From assembly GCA_023101725.1 (NCBI GenBank), contig JALJCO010007085.1, positions 1 to 64,000 on the forward strand: a stretch of DNA of 64,000 bases, read 5' to 3'. The translations under genes were made by a program, and so were the position numbers. This document shows, in pieces, positions 1 to 13,096 of the stretch; the first letter of the stretch is position 1; every line of letters begins with the position of its first letter. The notes beneath the pieces were generated by a model, which saw only the letters and a list, made by a program, of their open reading frames with translations, did not search any database and was not told the origin of the DNA. The stretch comes from Atherinomorus stipes. Lineage: Eukaryota > Chordata > Actinopteri > Atheriniformes > Atherinidae.

Positions 1-28
1 ATATGAACAAATAATGGCAACAAAAAAA

Positions 29-43
29 GGGGGGGGGGGGGGG
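29..43 (+). repeat. G15 tract
   Basis: Uninterrupted run of 15 G after an A7 run. Confidence 0.95.
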
Positions 44-3000
44 ACTTAAAGGATAATCTACATAAAGAGGAGAGTGGATCATCGTATTATTTCTTTAAAG
101 CATGTATTGTGACCACACTGTATTCTCCAGTCACACTGTTCAGTCCCTCAAGTGTACTCAGGCAGATCAATGGCAATCATGCAGGTAATGAACAAATGGC
201 AGGTATTAATTCTGTTCATCCATCTACATGATGCAAACCGGTGTAATCTGAGTATAATGTTATGCAAAAGTGTTATGATCCCAGATGATTTGTGGAAAAC
301 TTTTACAATTGAGACTGCAACATGTATTCCAAACAGAGATATGCTATTTTAAGACCGAGGTGGAAATCAAAACATAATGTAAAAATAGATGGCAACAGTA
401 CTCTGAATAAATGAAAAATACTGACAAAAGTAGAGGCAAAAGATTTGTGATAAAGGCTTGCATGCCAATAGTTTACAGCCCTGAAAATTTGACTGAAAGT
501 TAATTAATAAAAAGCAGACCAATGATCGGAGCTGGGGATAAAATAGAGTTGTAAACCTTGCATCACAATTTTTTAAAAATGACATTTTACATGCCTCCAA
601 CAAAAATTGTAATAGTTTCAGTTCAGCATACAAACTGCATCAAAACTGCCCAGTGTGCAGGTCTGTAGATAATTTATGTTACAGACCTGCTGCTGTCATC
701 TAGTAGAAGATAACTGAAACCTTTTTAGAGCCTCTTGCTTATCTCTCTGCAATCAATCAAACCCTGAGTGTTGCAGAAAAATTATAGGGCAAAGATTCAT
801 TTATAAAATTAACATTTCAAATACATCAGTCCCAAGATGGTGAGAATCACCGCAGTATGTACTGTAGCATCTCTCCCGCGAGCAACTCAGGGCTAATTCA
901 GGTTGTTCAAATTGGAAATTTTATAATAATAATTAAAACAGAATATAAACCAGAATTAAACACTGCTATGCACAGAGGGTTGAATCAAATAACAAGTGGT
1001 TTTCTTGAATAATGAAGACGTGTTTGCTTTTCACATTATCATAATAAAAGAAAAAAAAACATAAATTCTACATGCCATGATTCACTAATCTCCTTTCTGC
1101 TGTGTATGCAACCAAACACGAAAGAGAGAACAAATAATACACACATCTTTTGTCAAGCTGAGACCTTTTTTTTTTTCCTTTGGCAAAAAGCTGCAATGCT
1201 TTTTATTAAAGTTGCTGCACTTTGGCCTGAAGTCAACTGATCATGCCGAGACTGAAGTTGTTCTGAACTCAGGAACAGGAATCAAAAAAGTACATAAATA
1301 AAAATAAAAATGGAATTACTGGAGCACAAAGACAAGCCTTTTCTCCCCCAGCAAGTAAGTTAAATCTTTTAAAAGATGAAGGTGCTGCAACAGGTTAAAA
1401 AAGAAATCCTGATGAATACCGTTGCCAGTTTGAAACAATCAAAATGGCATGGAATGACTTTAATTAATGGTTTTATTTTTCTTGGAAGTAAAACCATCTT
1501 AACATGCTTTTAAAAAGAGAAGAAAAGGAAAAGATTTACACCAAGTTCATAATTTCACATTTTCCAAATCAATTTCAATTTGGCAAAGTCAATGCACATT
1601 TGTTCCTGCTGTCACATCGCATTAATTTGTTCTTAACTTGCAATTAACTAACATAAAAAGAGATATAAATCTACTTTATATAGCTATAAAAGTGTCAGCT
1701 AGGTCACCAAATACTGTAAAGAATGAAAGCCATTAAAAGAAGGCCAGTCTTCAGCATCTGGAACATCACTGAACATAAACAAGATAAATGTGCAGCAGCT
1801 ATGGAGTTAATCCAGAAAGGCCATTAGCGCTCGCTTCAAATTACAACAAATGATTTAAGTTTTGCAATATGATAAAAAAAATGGTGGTAATGCAGCAATC
1901 GGTGGCTATTTGTTGGGCTAAAATGCTAAATTAACTCAGTAATGCACTTAAACTTGCAAATGCACAACAAGCTGTAAATAATTTCAACAGAAAAGTATTT
2001 CCTCTCTTTCAGAGTGGCTCACTAACATAGTATCATCTAAATAGGATAGTAAAGCCTCCAGTGACACTAACAGAAAAAAATATCATTTCACCACATGATG
2101 AATACCTTCCATAAGTTAATAAGACACGAAGACATGATAGCAGCAGCTTAATAATGCACGGCTTTTTTACAGACGACACCGGGAAGCATGCAGGGCCATC
2201 ACCGCGCATGAGGCAGGGATTAAGTTGATTCAATTTCATTTTATTTTAATCTTGGACTGATTTATAATTAAATCTAGCAGTCTCTTGTGGGTATACACTG
2301 TGTCATCACTAATAAAAGATGCTTAATTTGGCTGTTGAATACAATTAAATGAATGTTTTTTAATGAATACATTAAAAATGAATACATTATGCAGGTATGT
2401 GGGAAGAACCTGACATCATCAACAACAGGTGAAGAAATAGTGAGCCAAAAGTTTGATTAAAGAAAGTGTGTTTCTTCACAAAAATCACAGTAAAGGGTTT
2501 CCTCTGCTGATTTCACAGCACTAGCGCAGCAAAAAAATGATGTTTTCAGGCATAATGTAGTGTGATACCTTTTTTTATAGCCACAAATTGAACAGCCAAC
2601 TTGCAGTTTGTTCATGCAGCTTCATTTTAAACCGACAGTCCTGAACACTGAATCATAAAGCTGTGACCATGACTTAAAGTCTCATTCGCACAATCCATTA
2701 TCTCTTGGCTCCAACTCAATTATATTATTCATACTTCATAAAGTCATGGCCACACATTATTCATGAAGCCATGTGATCACATATCCCCCCACCAATTGGA
2801 GTTCTGTAGTTTCCTCTTTTTACATGATGTCAAACTTGTTGACTTGGGAAGAAAAAAAAAATCTCATTTTGACAAGTTTCCTCTTTATGATCCGCTGAGC
2901 CCACTATTGAATATAATTCAAAACCACACCCAAAAGAATTCCCAGTATGCAGCAGTAACATGTCATGAGAGAAAACACACACATATATACATCTACAGTT

Positions 3001-3388
3001 ATATCAATCAGCTTTACAGAAAAGCATCTAAATGTTCAGGTAAGGAACATTCTTAGATGTGGACTAATGAGAAAATGACTACTTCCATTTATCATGCATT
3101 TATCAAAGTGATGCTAAGTGTTATTATTCCTTTATCTTTTCAGTTAAGCCTAATCTGCGTCAGTCTGGCATTATGAGACGTGACCTTTCGTTGACTGAGC
3201 GCTTGTTTAGCAAAAACACTGGTTTCTTGGAAACAAGAATCAACAGGGGAAAAAGTCTCCTTTTAAAATGCATGTGACTCTGCATGGACCCTGCAGGTAA
3301 AACAAATAGGTTCTTTGGAAATGTGTGTGGAGGGGAAAAAAAAGAAAAGAAAATTCAACTTTTTTTTTTCATTTAAAATTTTAACGCA

Positions 3389-3407
3389 CCCCCCCCCCCC
3401 CCCCCCC
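3389..3407 (+). repeat. C19 tract
   Basis: Uninterrupted run of 19 C, followed by TTCTTC. Confidence 0.95.
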
Positions 3408-5023
3408 TTCTTCTTGAATTTGTGGAGAGTAATAAAATGCAAACACACTTGTAGATGTGAGGCAAGCTTTGGCAGCTCACAGTTTTGCAAGGTTTTCTCA
3501 CAGTTTTGGGTAAAACACTCAGTTAATATGATCAAGTGTTAACCAGCTTGCCCGCATGTCAAACAGGATTATAAATAACATCAACATTACAGGTCACTTC
3601 TTGTCAGATTTTCAGATATATTGCCCTTAGTTAGTCCTGAATAAAAATTAAAACCATCTATGCTTTAAAAAAAACACCTATTCTCCCGAAGAACAGTCAC
3701 CTTATTTCTTCCCATAAACTACTTCACCTAACAGAGATATAGCACATCCCTAATCATTCCTCTTCTTAACCTTGTAGCAATTGTTCTTTTTTAAACAGCA
3801 ATGCATTTCATTCCAAACAGATCATTTTTGTGGCACATTTTCTGCCCACTGTGCCAGGCTCAGTAATCTCTGGCCACGCTGGCACGCAACAACAAACTCC
3901 AGCCAGTGGAGCCCTCCGCTTTATCTGAAAATAAGCATAATGACTCAGCCTTACGCATCATCTCCTCTGTAATTGTTGTGGATGTCCTCCAGTTAACCGC
4001 AGTGCAACTTATTTGATACCCTCAAAGATAAAACTGCACAAGCAATTGTTTTCACTTTCTTATGACACTCAGTCAAAATGACAGATGGTGTAAAAGAGAT
4101 AAAAGTAAACTAACACCATGTGCTTTCTGTTTTGCCAAGCGTGAGCAAAAGAATGCCATATTGGATAAATTAAGAGTCCGTGATGGATTTTTCAGTCATA
4201 CGAGGGGATGAAGGAGGGAGAGGCAGACCTTTCCAAATAGCTTGACTTATAGCAAAGAGGCCATACTTGGTTTGATTTACATCCTGCAGCTGCTAACGAT
4301 ATTTAGAGGGAGTTTACATTTTTCTCTGCTGTCCAGATCAAATAAACATTAAAATGGCATTTTCATAGTATAATGTCGACTGTAGACAATATAAATGTTC
4401 ACTACTGTTGCAGTTTTTAAGATAAGATGGAGACTGTCATTAATACTCTTGAAACTGTTTCCTAGCAATGACAACAAACAAACCTTTTTGGGGTTTTTTG
4501 TATTAATGGACATTCATACATCTGACTGCAAAAGACTCGAGTTCATCACAGATTTTTATATGAATTTCTACAGAAAATCAAATTCACATTCAACTGAACC
4601 TTCAGCTATTAGTTTAATTACTGATTATTGGCAAAATTATTGCCAAAAACATTTTTAAAGAGTCAAACAATCCCAAATATTCTCTTATTGCATTTTTATT
4701 ATTTCATTTAAACTTAAGCAAACAGCTTCAATTTTTTTTATTCTACCTACAAACATCTGGGGGTTGTACACAATGAGTGCCAATTCACAATTATTGTTAA
4801 TAGTTCACAGATTATTGATTGAATAAATTAAATATCATCTAACCAGCTGTCTTAAAAGGTAAATACAATAAAAGAAATGACAATATTTATGATTCATTCA
4901 CCCTTGTTCTGCAATCATACAGAATGCATTAAAAACTGAAAATATTTATCATTCACAGAAAAAAACAGAAAAGTAAGAAAAGATTTGAAAACCAAATTGA
5001 GCAGGATTCAGTTTTATGTTTTT

Positions 5024-5400
5024 CAGCTGGATTAAGTTTATAGAGGAAGTTGTCAGATTTTTTTTTTTTTCTCCTCTGTAGAACAAACTTGTCAAGTGTG
5101 TCCAGGCATGGAGTAACCGTTCAACAGTGAAACGCTTTCATATTGCATGTGCTGCATTTGTCACAGCCGTCTTGTCAGAGCCAGAAGCTGGGTACACACT
5201 GTTCCCTCGGTAGAAATCACAAATCTTTTAAAAAAAAAATCTTTACAACCCTCTGTGGCAGGTTTCTCTCCATACAACTAACGTCAAAAAGAACAATATG
5301 CCAGATTTAATTTGTCGCTGTAATCTGTAGGTTATCATCAAGTTTCCACATAGTTTAACTTGGGGACTGATTTATGGAACACAGGGAATAAGAACAAAAA
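5024..5400 (+). repeat. diverged direct duplicate, copy 1
   Basis: This segment aligns in direct orientation to about 11311-11690. The best core is 5101-5200 against 11378-11475, sharing TCCAGGCATGGA, CAGTGAAACGCTTTCA, TGTGCTGCATTTGTC and CCAGAAGCTGGGTACA. Weaker similarity continues outward through GGACTGATTT (near 5365 and 11664). No transposon ends or coding content were seen. It could be an old dispersed repeat or a duplicated non-coding element. Confidence 0.75.
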
Positions 5401-5925
5401 TAATACACTTTCAAATGGTGTCATGGTAAAAACTACTTAAAAAAACAAAAAAACTATCCAATCAGTCAGTAACGACTCTGTCATACTAGGTATAAAATAG
5501 AGTTGTATTTGGAGACTTATTAAACTATTGCTTGTACAGATTTCTTCATTTAGCAATCAAGATACACGATTTAAATCTTTTAACAAAATTAAAAAAATAT
5601 TATATGGAACTGTAAGAATTAAATGTCTCATTTTGACTGACACAGTTTAAATAGGCATTTGTCTTTGCTTATATTTCTCACCTGCTAGTAGCGGTGAAAA
5701 CAAAAAACAAACAAAAAAAAAATCAGCTACAGTACCAAGGTAAATAAAGCTAAAATTGCTTAATTCCTGGAGATTATAAACAAGGTTCATATTCTCTGAG
5801 GAACTGTGGATGCACTACAGGACACAAATTTATAAACATTAGCGAAGAATAAAAACCTTTTCAGTAATAATAAACACTCTTGTCCGCTAGTAACCTTGGC
5901 AACAATGTGTTTACATAAAAAAACA

Positions 5926-5953
5926 AGAAAGAAAGAAAGAAAGAAAGAAAGAA
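5926..5953 (+). repeat. GAAA microsatellite
   Basis: About seven GAAA units. Confidence 0.95.
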
Positions 5954-6180
5954 GTCCTCCAAATTCTCCCCTTATAACTTGAACAGAATCACCCCTAACA
6001 CACTCCTTATACAACTTCTCTTTGAGCTCACTGTTGGATTCAAATGTTTTTTCTTCATTGAAGGCTTTTATGGGTGACAACTAAAATGGATGCATCAATT
6101 TACAAATATGGATAAAGTTCAGTTAATTTATCAGAAGCATCTGTGACCGTGCTGATTTTCTGGTGTGTATCTCGTTCAGA

Positions 6181-7330
6181 GCAGGGGCCTCATGCATAAA
6201 ACAGTGCACAGCTTTCACAATAAAAGTTGGCGTAGGAAAAAATTTTGAAAAGTGCGCCACAATAAAATATAACTGTACAGTATCCACCTTATTCCTAGCC
6301 CCCATGAGCCCTTGCGTGAAATATGTGACCAACCTCCGGTTCGACCAGAACTGGCGTTTATTTACATGCTAGATGTCCCATTACTCCACTTTTTACAAAC
6401 TTTTTAGGAAAACTGTGGGAACATCAGCTGTCACAGCTCAGACAGGACAACGTTACAATCCCTCTTCCTCGTGAAACAGAGGGGTGGGAGGAGGAGATGA
6501 AAATCTGGCCAAAAATAACAAACAGTATAGCATTAATAGCCACGTTAGCCACTTCGCTCTGTCACGTCTGACTATAAGACAATGAGCAATCTTAAAAGCT
6601 TACTACTACCTACATGTATTAGATTAATGATGATAACACATTTTATTACAAAAGCGCCTTATCACAGCACCCCAAGGACACTGTACAGAGCAGATAAAAC
6701 ATTAACAATAAGCTAAAACACTAAAAACACAAAACATAACAGGTACCACATAAAAACAACATTGGATCGGTGCAGATGGACTTAGAATAAGAGTAGAAGA
6801 GTTTCTGTACTGAAGAGTTTTGAGTCTGGATTTAAAGAGAGGAAAATGTCCACTGTACGGAGATCGGGAATTCCAGAGATGGGGAGCAGAGTAATACTCA
6901 GTTATATGGTTGGTCATGTTTCGTTGAAAGAGGTGGGATACGATCTTATTTACTTAACAGCAGATGTAAATTTCTTATTTGCAAAATGTGATGATTTAGT
7001 CACAGTCTGGAGCTCTGCAGCCTCTCTCTCTGACTGAGGTGCATGTTCTACACATCGCTCTTGTGTCCACAAATTTAACATTCTCTGGTTGTTAGTACAC
7101 GCAAGAACAGCACAACATATTCCCAAACCATGAAAGGACATTTTCTGGAGCAAATTGTTTAGAAATGTTACGAACACTTTTGTTGAAATGTTAGAATAAA
7201 CTGCTATAAGAAACGACAATTTACACGGTGATACATCCGAATTTGCGTGGAGTGCAGCTGCCGGTACCGCCGATCACCCTGTCCCCACCCATAATATGCA
7301 AGTTAGTATAAATACAATGCAGGCTTCCAC
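6181..7330. mobile_element. Harbinger-like DNA element fragment, interrupted
   Basis: It begins GGGGCCTCATGCATAAAACA, resembling the GGGGCCTCATTTATAAA-type ends common in fish PIF/Harbinger non-autonomous elements (recalled). A stretch with TAATATGCAAGTTAGTATAA near 7292-7311 resembles the interior of the same family. Between them, about 6610-6930, sits a different dispersed repeat. The right terminal repeat was not found. Class and limits are tentative. Confidence 0.4.
6630..6930 (+). repeat. unclassified dispersed fish repeat
   Basis: The text GCGCCTTATCACAGCACCCC, GAGTCTGGATTTAAAGAGAG and GGAATTCCAGAGATGGGGAG follows the order of a common teleost interspersed repeat that I recall but cannot name. 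No coding content. It appears inserted in the element at 6181-7330. Confidence 0.45.
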
Positions 7331-8454
7331 ACTAAAGCAAATATGTGAGTCTTTAAAAAAGGAGGAGGAACTTCTACTCCAGTGGAGACTCTTCACTCTT
7401 CAATGAAAAAGAAAAAAGGGGGAAGCAGTGTGAAGAAACAAGGTGGAGCTGTCACGATGCTTTAGGTGTCTGCATCAAGGAGCAGAGAGATGTGGAGTTA
7501 GTGCAGGTGATGAAGGAGATGAACTTACTGTGTAAAAGATCACTTCAATCAGAGAAAGGGTGCAGAAAGAAGTCAGGCCAGGTGCAAAGAGATCAAAATC
7601 CTCATGTTGAGCATCAACATCCTTCAGGAAACTCTGCTTAATGTTTTATTGTACCATAAAGGTCTGGGCCTTAACAGCTTGTTTCAAACTGCTTTACACT
7701 TCAAAATATAAAATATACTGTCTGTCTCTGAGCTTCATTTCACAATGAAAAGAAGCTGACAGAGAAAAGAGCTCAAGGATCAAGAAGAGAAAAAAAGAAA
7801 GAGGAGGAAAGTGACAGGCGTAGAACATAAGAGAAGCTAGAGAAGGTAGAGGTAAGAAAAAGGTAGAGGACAGATTAGGGGGGTGAAGGAAAAGGAGAAG
7901 ATGACAAAGGAGAAAGGAGAAAGGGAAGATGAACCCTTCTTCTCCTCCTGAAATCTCCATCCAGTTCCCCTACCACTCCCACTTCCTCTGCCCTTTATCT
8001 CTCCATCCATTACCAGATCCTCTTTACCTCAATTTTAGCCCATGTATTGTCAGTATATTCCGAAGTAAACCACTGAAGTCAGTAACATCTGCCTGTGAGT
8101 AAAATCTATATTTAAAGATGCCAAATTTGATCAAAGGGTCTCTGTGGATCCTATACTCATCTTTTTCTTAATATCAGATTAAACAGGACAAGGGACTTTT
8201 AAGCTCATGCATGTCGCTTGTTTAAACTGTCAGAGTTTACTCTATGAGACACTTGGACAGATGGAACCAGAGTCAGGTTTCCTCAGGCAATCTTTCTGTC
8301 ATGTGTATTTCTAACTGACTTTGCTACTTCAGTGACTCTCAGCACCCAACAGGCTTGAGTCAGCACTGGTATCAGCTCGGTTCACTCTGACAACAGAAAG
8401 GAGAAAAATGAAACAATACTATACTCTGGGCAATAGAATTTCATCACCCCTAAA

Positions 8455-8525
8455 CCTTCCTTCCTTTCTTTCTTTCTTTCTTCCTTCCTTCCTTCCTTCC
8501 TTCCTTCCTTCCTTCCTTCCTTCCT
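8455..8525. repeat. TTCC/TTTC microsatellite
   Basis: A run of about 70 bases of TTCC and TTTC units, with TTTC in the centre-left and TTCC to the right. It lies within the left end of the Tc1 remnant. Confidence 0.97.
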
Positions 8526-8622
8526 ATTTTTCTTTCTGCTGTATATGTATGTAAAGTCAATCTGAAAATGATTCACACCTTCTCATGAAAGAAGGAAAAA
8601 ATTTATCTGTCAGAGAATAAGT

Positions 8623-9540
8623 TTACATTCTACATTCACATGAGTGAATGAGTCTTACAGCACTGTGGAGGAATTTTGGCCCACTCATCTTTGCAGAATT
8701 GTTGTAATTCAGCCACATTGGAGGGTTTTCGAGCATGAACTGCCTTTTAAGATCATGCCACAGCATCTCAATTGGATCCAGGTCAGGACTTTGACGAGGC
8801 CACTCCAAAGTCTTCATTTTGTTTTTCTCAAGCCATTCAGAGGTAGACTTGTTGGTGTGTTTTGCATCATCGTCCTGCTGCAGAACCAAAGTGTGCTTCA
8901 GCTTGAGGACAGATGGCCGGACATTCTCCTTCAGGATTTTTTGGTAGACAGCAGAATTCATGGTTCCATTTACCACAGCAAGTCTTCAAGGTTCTGAAGC
9001 AGCTTAACAGCCCCAGACCATCACACTACCACCACCATATTTTCTTTAGGTATGATGTTCCTTTTCTGAAATGCCGTGTTACTTTTACGCCAGATGTAAT
9101 GGGACCTACACCTTCCAAAAAGTTCAACTTTTGTCTCGTCAGTCCACAGAGTATTTTCCCAGAAGTCTTGGGTATCATGAAGATGCTTTCTGGCATCCTG
9201 GGTCTTGGAACTCTGCCATGCAGGCCATTTTTGCCCAGTCTCTTTCTTATGGTGGAGTCATGAACACTGACCTTAATTGAGGCAAGTGAGGCCTGCAGTT
9301 CTTGGATGTTGTTCTGGGGTCTTTTGTGACCTCTTGGATGAGTAGTTGCTGTGCTCTTGGGGTAATTTTGGTCGGTCGGCCACTCCTGGGAATGGCTCTC
9401 ACTGTGATTCGCTGGAGTCCCAAAGCTTTAGAAATGGCTTTGTAACCTTTTTCAGACTGATAGATCTCAATTACTTCGTTTCTCATTTTTTACTGAATTT
9501 TTTTGGATCTCAACCTGATATTTAGCTTTTGAGGATATTT
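8623..9540 (-). pseudogene. Tc1-family transposase pseudogene
   Basis: Minus-strand frames give, in order, KAKYQVEIQKNSVKNEKRS, NEVIEIYQSEKGYKAISKAL (paired-like DNA-binding domain), RSGRPTKITPRAQQLLIQEV, then KRLGKNGLHGRVP, and at the C-terminal end MNSAVYQKILKENVRPSVLK, VLQQDDDAKHTNKSTSEWLE and PDLDPIEMLWHDLKRQ. The second catalytic Asp and the final Glu of the DD34E triad can still be seen. Breaks: a stop and frame change before NEVIE, loss of about a dozen residues between TVRAI and PRSGRP, and several frameshifts and stops in the middle. It cannot encode a working transposase. Boundaries are approximate. Confidence 0.9.
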
Positions 9541-9817
9541 TTGGTCTACTAAACTTCGTCAGGCAGGTTCTATTTAAGTGATTTCTTGATTGAGAACAGG
9601 TGTGGCAGTAATCCAACCTTGGTGTGGCTAGAGAAATTGAACTCAGCTTTCCAAAGATGTGATAAACCACAGTTAATTTGTGTTTTAACAGGGGGGGATC
9701 ACTTTTTTCACAAAGGACCATGGAGGTTTAGTTACTTGTTATATGCATTACTGTTGTGAATTAAGCCTTTTCTTTAATTGAAGGGTATGAATAATTTTGA
9801 AGACGACTGTACAGTAT

Positions 9818-10525
9818 ATATGTAAGGGATAATGTATTGAACGAAGGAGGAATATTGGGTTAACCGGTTTAAAAAAAATAGGAAAAAAGATCTGTTGCCT
9901 TTGACGGCGGTAACATGTGGTCTTACAGTTAACCTAATATTCCTCCGCATTGCAAGTAGTCCGGTCACTTAACGACAAAACAAAAACAGTGAGCGAGCAC
10001 TTAGCAACACCTCGTGACCAAAAATGGATGATTTCCCAATTAATTTGAACATCTTTGGTGAGTGTGGAGATTTTGAGTGTTGGGTCCAGGCCAAGTTTAA
10101 GGATTTAACCTCTCCAAAACAAAAAAAAAACAAAAAAAAAGACCAGTGGGAAGACGTATACAGCTAACAGCAGAGGAGGAAATGTCCAGTTCAACGTACA
10201 GAAACAGCCGGTGGTAGCCCAAATTCCAGCCGCCATGACTCAACTAACAAACGTTGCTAAGCAACAGGTGCCCCGACCTTACCCCGACTGTGGGGAACTA
10301 TTTTATTCTTAGTGCAAAACATCAAGTTATTTGACCCTCACAAAAATAGAATAGAATTAGAATTGTATTTTTTGCAGGTAGCCATAATAAGCGGGATAAT
10401 GTATGTCATTATCGGGAAATACTGACCTTCAGGCAAAAATGCAGACCCCAACGCGAAGCGCATTCAGCCTGAAGGTCAGTGTTTCCCGAAAATGACCTGC
10501 GTTCCATACATTAGCCCTTACATAT
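9818..10525. mobile_element. MITE-like element with terminal repeats and two internal hairpins
   Basis: The left end ATATGTAAGGGATAATGTAT then TGAACG is matched by the inverted right end ATATGTAAGGGCTAATGTAT then GGAACG, about 26 bp with 2 mismatches. Inside are two further inverted repeats: 9846-9864 with 9928-9946 (19 bp, 1 mismatch) and 10407-10434 with 10467-10494 (28 bp, 2 mismatches). The motif GGGATAATGTAT recurs at 10393-10404. There is no open frame of a known transposase. A related core (TAAGCAGGATAATG and the inverse of GTAAGGGATAAG) occurs at 44034-44115. The superfamily is not identified. Confidence 0.75.
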
Positions 10526-11310
10526 TTAGAGGTGCAACAATACAGTGTAGTGTAGTGTTGGTATCAAACTGAACCATTTGGGTGTGTCAGAAACAAAAAA
10601 ATCTGGTTTGAAGTGTAAGCCGCTCAGTGCAGATGGAGGGACAACTTTCCTGACAATAATCCTACATTGTTTCCTGAGATGACATACAGAATTTGAGAAA
10701 AACAAAGCAGAGAAACCCTAGCTCAAGTGTAGAATGAAAGCGCAGTGCAGAGTACTGAATGAGAAAACAAACACTTCTAAAAAACCAAAAAAACAATTAA
10801 TTTGCTATGTCACCAACAACAGGTCGCTCATTAAAAAGTCAAAAGCTTTGCAATTAAACATCAGCAAGGTTTTAAGATTATGCTGAGAGGGTTTCATGTG
10901 GATCTCATCAAATACTTTGGTAGTGCTTGCTCAAATTTAACACCTGGATCTGGCTGAATAAAATCACATCCTTTTGTTTGTCTTGGTGTGTTGCATAAAG
11001 CTGTCAATTTTTCTTCTGTTTGTGGTGTTACTTAAAGCTTTACAAAGAGTTTTGTTTTTGTTTGTTTTTTTTGCAAATTTAATAGAAACGGGATAAATTA
11101 GAAAAAAATGAGAAGCTTTATTACAAAAAATAATTCTTTGTTGAAGCTGCAGAAAATAAACAGGCATCTGTGCACATCCTTTCATCTGTGACATTAAACC
11201 TTTTATGAAGTATATTTATCATTAAAATATTCCTACAGGGGAAAAAAAAAGAAACCGAATCAAAGGTCTGACAGATGCAGCATTAACATGGAAACGGCAT
11301 TAGTGGCCGT

Positions 11311-11690
11311 GAGCTGGACTGAGTTTCAAATGAAAGTCGTTTGACTTATTCCTCTGTGAAAAAACACATCATGTGCATCCAGGCATGGAATAACTGTTCT
11401 ACAGTGAAACGCTTTCAAATTGTATGTGCTGCATTTGTCCCAGCAGTCTCAGTGTCAGCCAGAAGCTGGGTACATGCTGCTCACAAATCACACAACTTTT
11501 CAGAAAATCTCAAACTTTCAGAGGCGGTTTTCCTGTCTATGTGACAACAACTTGGCAAACGATGGGAGGGAAGATATGTTTGCTTTCATTTCTCTCTTTA
11601 AAAGACACTGACTCACTTTACTCATGGAAATGATCATCAAAATATGTCTCAGATTAACCTGAGGACTGATTTTTAATGAAAACCCTGAGA
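11311..11690 (+). repeat. diverged direct duplicate, copy 2
   Basis: This is the partner of 5024-5400 about 6.28 kb away, same orientation, roughly 80 percent identical by eye in its 100-bp core and lower outside it. The spacing between shared blocks is preserved over about 350 bp with small indels, so a single homologous unit is involved. Confidence 0.75.
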
Positions 11691-12727
11691 AAAATATAGA
11701 CAAAAGGATACCACTGAGCCATATTCCTCATATAACTTAGAAACTGTATTGCTAAAGTTACCAAAATGACAAGGATTTACTATTAGTCAGGCAAATCTGA
11801 AATATGAAAACTCACTTTATTTTTTATTGCAATGCTTCACCAGCAATCTACATGTAAAAAAAGAGGTTTCAGTTAGCAGGTAGTTTCTGTCGGGCTATAA
11901 AACTTTGTTAAATATCCCACAAATTATCTCAAAGAACTCAAATATAAAATTGTAATAAGAACCAAGAGTCTCTGTTTTTATGTGTTTTTTTATGAATAAC
12001 AAAATGATTTTTATGACAACCAATAAAAGCTCAGGGTTAATTTGCATTTCTTCCCCCTCACTGATGACCACATACAGTAGAACACAGTGTCAAAGAAAGC
12101 TTAAAAGGAAAGGCTCAAAGGAAAAGCTCGATGAATAAACTAATCAAAAATAACAAAAAGTTATTAAAAATGGAGATGCAAATGAGATACTTAAAAATCT
12201 AACTTAACCTTGCAAGCCTTGCTTGTTCTAGCAGCATTACAGAAAGGTCCTAATTCACCAAGTTCACTAACCTTTCACCACATCCGAAAATGGTAAAACT
12301 ATGAAGCCTCCTATTTGCTGAACTAGCTGAAGACAACCCATCTGCTGAGTCAGATCACTCAAAATGCTCCATTTAACCACACTCAAGGTAAAACACTTAA
12401 CCCCTTTTTACACTATAAAGAAGGCGATATTTATGAGCAGCTAAATGCTCGGCAGGATGTGCAATGAGCTAAAAAGGAAAACTGCGAGTTTGGTGTTTTA
12501 ATCATCTGTCTGGCAATCGCACACTGAAGTGGTCCTCAAGTTAATGAACCGCTGAAAGACCTTTGATGCAAAATGATGACTGAAAGGAAGAAATTACACG
12601 TTACCTTCTCTTTTTACAGACAACTAGGAGGCTTTTTCCATTCTATACATAAAGACATAGGGAAATAAGAGTAAATTTTCATGTTTAAGAAACTGGAGAG
12701 TTTGGGGTTTTGAAAAAAAAAAGAAAA

Positions 12728-12745
12728 GGGGGGGGGGGGGGGGGG
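12728..12745 (+). repeat. G18 tract
   Basis: Uninterrupted run of 18 G following an A-rich stretch. Confidence 0.95.
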
Positions 12746-13096
12746 TGTCAAAATTAATTTGTTTATATTCAGAAGATTAAACACATGAACTCAAAAAAAT
12801 CTGACATTGCAATGTGTTAAAAAGCTGACTTTCACACTTGTTTAATCAGTTCAAATTAAATGAAAATAATATGCAGTCATTTCAAAATTATTCAAATCCT
12901 TTAAATACTAGAAAAGTTGTGATGCTTAAAAAATCGAAACACACAGTGGAGCATTTCACACCCACCTGGAAGTGTTTGCAATTGATCTTTCACATGATTA
13001 TTTAAAAAAAGAAAAAGGAAAAAAAAGAACTACCGTAGACAGGCTGAGCAGGGGTAAAGGGAGAGACAAACTTTGTTAGAGATTTAGGTCACTTGA

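Larger units (their letters stand above)
8424..9809 (-). mobile_element. degenerate Tc1-like DNA transposon
   Basis: The right end reads inward (minus strand) CAGTCGTCTTCAAAATTATT, followed by CATACCC, with the TA target at 9810-9811, typical of a teleost Tc1 subfamily. The left end is eroded: a related stretch AGAATTTCATCACCCC lies near 8436-8451, so the left limit is approximate. A TTCC/TTTC microsatellite has expanded just inside that end. The interior carries a broken transposase on the minus strand. The element is clearly inactive. The class call is secure from the transposase; the left boundary is not. Confidence 0.88.

Noticed and set aside
6320..6345. GGTTCGACC resembling a tRNA T-arm box
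   Set aside because: No matching A box or cloverleaf could be built around it.
8644..9263. Plus-strand open frames opposite the Tc1 transposase
   Set aside because: They are antisense shadows of the transposase remnant, which is recognisable only on the minus strand.
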